Shown: in pieces, positions 6,740 to 9,048 of the stretch
Position numbering within the stretch: the stretch's first letter is position 1
Layout of the letters: every line of letters starts with the position of its first letter
Assembly: GCA_002348585.1 (NCBI GenBank)
Contig: DEBO01000132.1
Coordinates: 22,011-31,058, forward strand
DNA length: 9,048 nt
Direction of reading: 5' to 3'
Source: Alphaproteobacteria bacterium UBA2954
GTDB lineage: Bacteria; Pseudomonadota; Alphaproteobacteria; Puniceispirillales; Puniceispirillaceae
The notes under the pieces: generated by a model
What the model was told of the DNA's origin: nothing
Databases searched by the model: none
Seen by the model: the letters and a program-made list of their open reading frames with translations, nothing else
Program-made: the position numbers and the translations under genes

Positions 6740-8122
6740 TCATCTCTCCATCAATGGTATGATAAAAGGGTAACGACTGGGAGGATCAGAAATTGAGTCG
6801 AGTGCAGGTGGAGTGATTTCTAGGGCAAATTGGGAAACAGATAATTGACCGGTTGAGCGCATCAAATTGTAACCGTTCACAATTAAGTCCTGCTGAGCTT
6901 GAACAAATCGCAACTCAGCATTGGACAAATCATGTTCCGCATCAAGCAAATCTAACAGAGTTTTTAACCCAAATTCAACTTCACTTTCAGTACCTTCAGC
7001 TACAAGTTTGGCAGCTCTTAGCTCAGACTCAACAGCTTGAATTTGAGCCACTGAGGCTTCATACTCTCGGAAAGCACGTCTTGCCTCTAGTTCAACAAGA
7101 CGGCGACTTTCAGATGCATCAAGTTGTGCCTTTAAATAGTTGGCCTGCCTGCTTCTAGAGGAGGTTCGCGTTGTCTCTGTCACAAGAAAGGGCGTGGATA
7201 ATTCGAGTTTGGTGGTTATCTCATCTTTATCGGATGACCGCCCTTCTTTTTCCGTTCGCGATGCTGACAAGCTAAAATTTATTTTTGGTGAAACGGATTG
7301 TTTCAGCAATTTAAATTGAAGTCCTGAACTTTTTGCCACTAAATCAAAAATTATAACAGAAGGATGCGACTTACCAGCCTTCATTTCGGCATCAACTGTA
7401 TTCTGAGGCAAGCCCTGAGGTAGCGAAAAACTCAAAAGTTTTACTGTATCAAAGCCAGTTAACGATTCATAGACTTCGACTGCAGATTGCAATTCTGACT
7501 GAGCCAAAATTTTATCAGATTGAGCACGTGCGAGCCTCGCCTCTGCCTCTGCCAATCGAGTTGGGGTTGAGGTTCCGGCTGCCAATCTGATTCTAGCAGC
7601 TTCAGTATGTGCAAAAAGCCGACGTTCATTTTCATTTCTTATGTCGAATGCCTTTTGCGCTGACAATACATCCAAATGGGCTGAGATCACATTAAATATG
7701 ACATTCTGTTCTGCGAGTAAATATTCATTCCGCGCCTTTTCAAGATCAAACTCTGCAACCTCAAACCTTGTTTTGGACTCACCCGAATCGTAGATGCGCT
7801 TGCTAATGGAAAAAGTGGAAGTAAGTCCTGTGCTACTAACAAACCCTCCGGCAGTTGATTTTGAATTCGACTGTGCATTTGAGCCGCTAAGAGCAAAATT
7901 TCCATTTAATTCATTAGCTGCCTTCGCCGCAGCGACTGCCTGTCTAGCAACAACAAAGGCTTGTTGTGATGCCGCAAGAGAATTTGACACCTTGAGTCCA
8001 GCGGCTAAGCTTTCTTCTATGGTGACAGGTTCTCGGACATCAGCAAATGATGGCTGAATAATCAACACCATGCTTAAAAGGCCGAAAAAAAGACTTTTTT
8101 TGCGTCTTAAAGATAACAACAT
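6740..8122 (-). CDS. tolC: TolC-family outer-membrane export channel protein
   Basis: This 460-aa protein belongs to the outer-membrane efflux (OEP) family, which trimerizes into a beta-barrel plus periplasmic alpha-tunnel serving type I secretion or RND/ABC efflux pumps. Residues 1-27 are a signal peptide: RRKK at 6-9, a hydrophobic core, then SFA before the probable cut at Ala27/Asp28. The mature part shows the two-fold internal repeat. Each half has a strand region (about 95-110 and 280-312) followed by long Ala/Glu/Arg-rich coiled-coil helices. Each also carries an equivalent helix motif: GTSTPTRLAEAEARLARAQ at 183-201, and a matching segment at 385-410 with GLKTLLDLLDAEHDL. No lipobox cysteine is present, which argues against an OprM/NodT-type lipoprotein. 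In Caulobacter the gene beside popZ is a TolC-like S-layer export component, so type I secretion is plausible, but no ABC transporter or membrane-fusion gene is in this window. The start at 8122 has a weak AAGAAG ribosome site. Confidence 0.93.
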   Translation of the reverse strand: MLLSLRRKKSLFFGLLSMVLIIQPSFADVREPVTIEESLAAGLKVSNSLAASQQAFVVARQAVAAAKAANELNGNFALSGSNAQSNSKSTAGGFVSSTGLTSTFSISKRIYDSGESKTRFEVAEFDLEKARNEYLLAEQNVIFNVISAHLDVLSAQKAFDIRNENERRLFAHTEAARIRLAAGTSTPTRLAEAEARLARAQSDKILAQSELQSAVEVYESLTGFDTVKLLSFSLPQGLPQNTVDAEMKAGKSHPSVIIFDLVAKSSGLQFKLLKQSVSPKINFSLSASRTEKEGRSSDKDEITTKLELSTPFLVTETTRTSSRSRQANYLKAQLDASESRRLVELEARRAFREYEASVAQIQAVESELRAAKLVAEGTESEVEFGLKTLLDLLDAEHDLSNAELRFVQAQQDLIVNGYNLMRSTGQLSVSQFALEITPPALDSISDPPSRYPFIIPLMER

Positions 8123-8146
8123 TAGAATTCTTCTTTGAGAAAACTA

Positions 8147-8171
8147 AACTGGTCAAAATTGACTACTAGTT
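8147..8171. repeat. Imperfect inverted repeat upstream of tolC
   Basis: On the plus strand AACTGGTCAA (8147-8156) faces TTGACTACTAGTT (8159-8171), with core arms GTCAA/TTGAC, outer arms AACT/AGTT and three extra bases on one side. It lies 25-49 nt before the tolC start, between tolC and pcm. It could be a regulator site or a weak RNA hairpin. No T-run or GC-rich stem supports a terminator. Confidence 0.3.
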
Positions 8172-8206
8172 AAACCGATATCAGATTGAAACCAAAATGC
8201 ACAGCG

Positions 8207-8872
8207 TCAAAATGCAAATTTGGGCTTTAATTTAAACTCATCTAATACAGGCACCTGTGCCGTGAATAAGGCCTTGGGGGTCACATGATCGCTTCGTTTA
8301 TGCCATATCATGGCTTCCCCAACATCAAGGCCTCGTGGGCGCAAAATGCATACCAAATGACCACCATCTGAAAGCTGATCAAAAAGCGCCTTAGGCACAT
8401 ATTCAACCCCGCCTTCAATAATAATGCCCTGGTAAGGGGCTTCAGATGGATAACCATCCTGCAACCGCGATTTTACGACTGCAACGTTTCCAATATCCAG
8501 ACCGGCAACGATTTGCTGCGCCTTCTCAACCATTTGGATTCGTGTTTCAACCGCAATTACTGATGCAGCAAGGAAAGACAAAATGGCTGCCCCATATCCA
8601 TTACCCGCGCCAATACACATAACATTATCAAAAGAGGTCAGTTTCAGTGCCTGTACCATCCTTGCCATGACCATGGCTTCAATGATAAAACGTCCTCCTG
8701 TCAAGTGGATATCCTCATCAATGTAAGCCATTTCCTGCATATGACGGTTCACAAACAGCTCCCGCGGAACTGTTGAAAATGCTTCGATAACCTGATCATC
8801 GATAACCTTATTCGGCCTGATCTGGCTATCCACCATTGCCTTTCTTAATGTTACAAACCGCATGTCATTCAT
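8207..8872 (-). CDS. pcm: Pcm-like SAM-dependent methyltransferase (protein-L-isoaspartate O-methyltransferase family)
   Basis: This 221-aa cytoplasmic protein has the Rossmann methyltransferase fold of the PCMT family. The opening MVDSQIRPNKV (13-23) and VPRELFV (35-41) match the N-terminal family region. Motif I is IGAGNGYGAAIL at 87-98, with Glu109 as the likely ribose-binding acid, and a later block EGGVEYVPKALFDQLSDGG (153-171) fits the family. Where genuine repair enzymes carry the GQTISQP substrate loop, this protein has TGGRFIIEAM (58-67), a form I associate with the alphaproteobacterial branch found beside tolC. Isoaspartate repair is therefore uncertain, and the natural substrate may differ. 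The start at 8872 is preceded at 8 nt by AAGGTGGAG (8889-8881), a strong ribosome site; the second ATG at 8863 lies too far from it. The gene heads the run towards tolC, 84 nt downstream. Confidence 0.87.
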   Translation of the reverse strand: MNDMRFVTLRKAMVDSQIRPNKVIDDQVIEAFSTVPRELFVNRHMQEMAYIDEDIHLTGGRFIIEAMVMARMVQALKLTSFDNVMCIGAGNGYGAAILSFLAASVIAVETRIQMVEKAQQIVAGLDIGNVAVVKSRLQDGYPSEAPYQGIIIEGGVEYVPKALFDQLSDGGHLVCILRPRGLDVGEAMIWHKRSDHVTPKALFTAQVPVLDEFKLKPKFAF

Positions 8873-8935
8873 GCACGAGACTCCACCTTACAGAAGTGAT
8901 CCGACTTGCTGTATTCACTAGAAGATTCTATTGAA

Positions 8936-8964
8936 GCTATATAGGGTCCTAGTTAAATTTTCAA
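8936..8964 (-). promoter_or_regulatory. Probable promoter of the pcm-tolC-popZ-valS run
   Basis: On the minus strand TTGAAA (8964-8959) is followed after 17 nt by TATAGC (8941-8936); the overlapping TATATA (8943-8938) would give a spacing of 15. The start point would fall near 8929, leaving about 56 nt of leader before the pcm ATG. It is the best sigma-70-like pair in the divergent region. Confidence 0.4.
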
Positions 8965-8973
8965 TGAACAATA

Positions 8974-9002
8974 TTGACGGCTTAGATAAGTTCAATTAGA
9001 CA
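8974..9002 (+). promoter_or_regulatory. Probable promoter of the tRNA gene
   Basis: TTGACG (8974-8979) is a near-consensus -35, matching five of six bases. A weak -10, TAGACA (8997-9002) at 17 nt spacing or TTAGAC at 16, follows. Transcription would start about 15 nt before the tRNA 5' end at 9025, a normal leader for RNase P processing. Confidence 0.42.
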
Positions 9003-9024
9003 CCTAAATCATGATAATCATCAC

Positions 9025-9048
9025 GGCCCGGTGGCAGAGTGGTTATGC
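9025..9048 (+). tRNA. tRNA, probably tRNA-Cys(GCA), 3'-truncated by the window edge
   Basis: Only the first 24 nt are present: GGCCCGG acceptor strand, T8, G9, then a D-arm GCAGAGTGGTTATGC with A14, the invariant GG pair and a three-base D-stem GCA/TGC. The sequence GTGGTTATGC leading out of the D-loop resembles bacterial tRNA-Cys, which usually continues into a GCGGA..TGCAAATCCG anticodon arm. The anticodon lies outside the window, so identity rests on the D-arm alone; tRNA-Ser or tRNA-Leu is the main alternative. Confidence 0.72.

Noticed and set aside
1..9048. Mobile elements, CRISPR arrays, phage or defence genes
   Set aside because: No transposase, integrase, terminal inverted repeats, direct-repeat spacer array or defence motif was seen, and nearly all the sequence is explained by conserved genes.

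Overview
The window is an ordinary-looking stretch of an alphaproteobacterial chromosome. Sampled lines put G+C around 40% in tolC and in the IlvD-type gene, and up to the high 50s in the 5' half of valS. The strongest taxonomic signal is the minus-strand run pcm-like, tolC, popZ (DUF2497), valS: PopZ is confined to Alphaproteobacteria, and this neighbourhood is familiar from that class. The short erpA-xthA pair at the left edge is also a common alphaproteobacterial arrangement. The composition would suit a marine lineage such as SAR116, but that is inference and the sequence alone does not fix the genus.

Layout from left to right. Positions 1-279 hold the 3' part of an A-type iron-sulfur carrier gene (erpA), cut by the window edge. 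It is followed after 10 nt by xthA (290-1069), whose ribosome site overlaps the erpA stop, so the two are probably one transcript. Facing them is a minus-strand gene for a divergent IlvD/Edd-family dehydratase (1111-2985). A 248-bp AT-rich gap (2986-3233) holds its probable promoter and a possible broken or frameshifted 35-codon peptide. From 3234 to 8872 on the minus strand come valS, popZ, tolC and a Pcm-like methyltransferase gene, transcribed in the order pcm, tolC, popZ, valS with gaps of 84, 60 and 41 nt. After a 152-bp divergent promoter region, the first 24 nt of a plus-strand tRNA, best read as tRNA-Cys, run off the right edge.

The genes cover housekeeping jobs: Fe-S cluster delivery, DNA base-excision repair, a Fe-S dehydratase, valine tRNA charging, polar chromosome anchoring, outer-membrane export and a SAM-dependent methyltransferase. 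Their co-location reflects conserved synteny more than one shared pathway. I found no mobile element, CRISPR array, phage gene or clear novel system. The items most worth a second look are the dehydratase, whose first cluster-cysteine motif and C-terminus depart from canonical dihydroxy-acid dehydratase; the Pcm-like protein, which lacks the usual TISQP substrate motif; and two small non-coding signals (a hairpin before valS and an A-run frameshift candidate after it).
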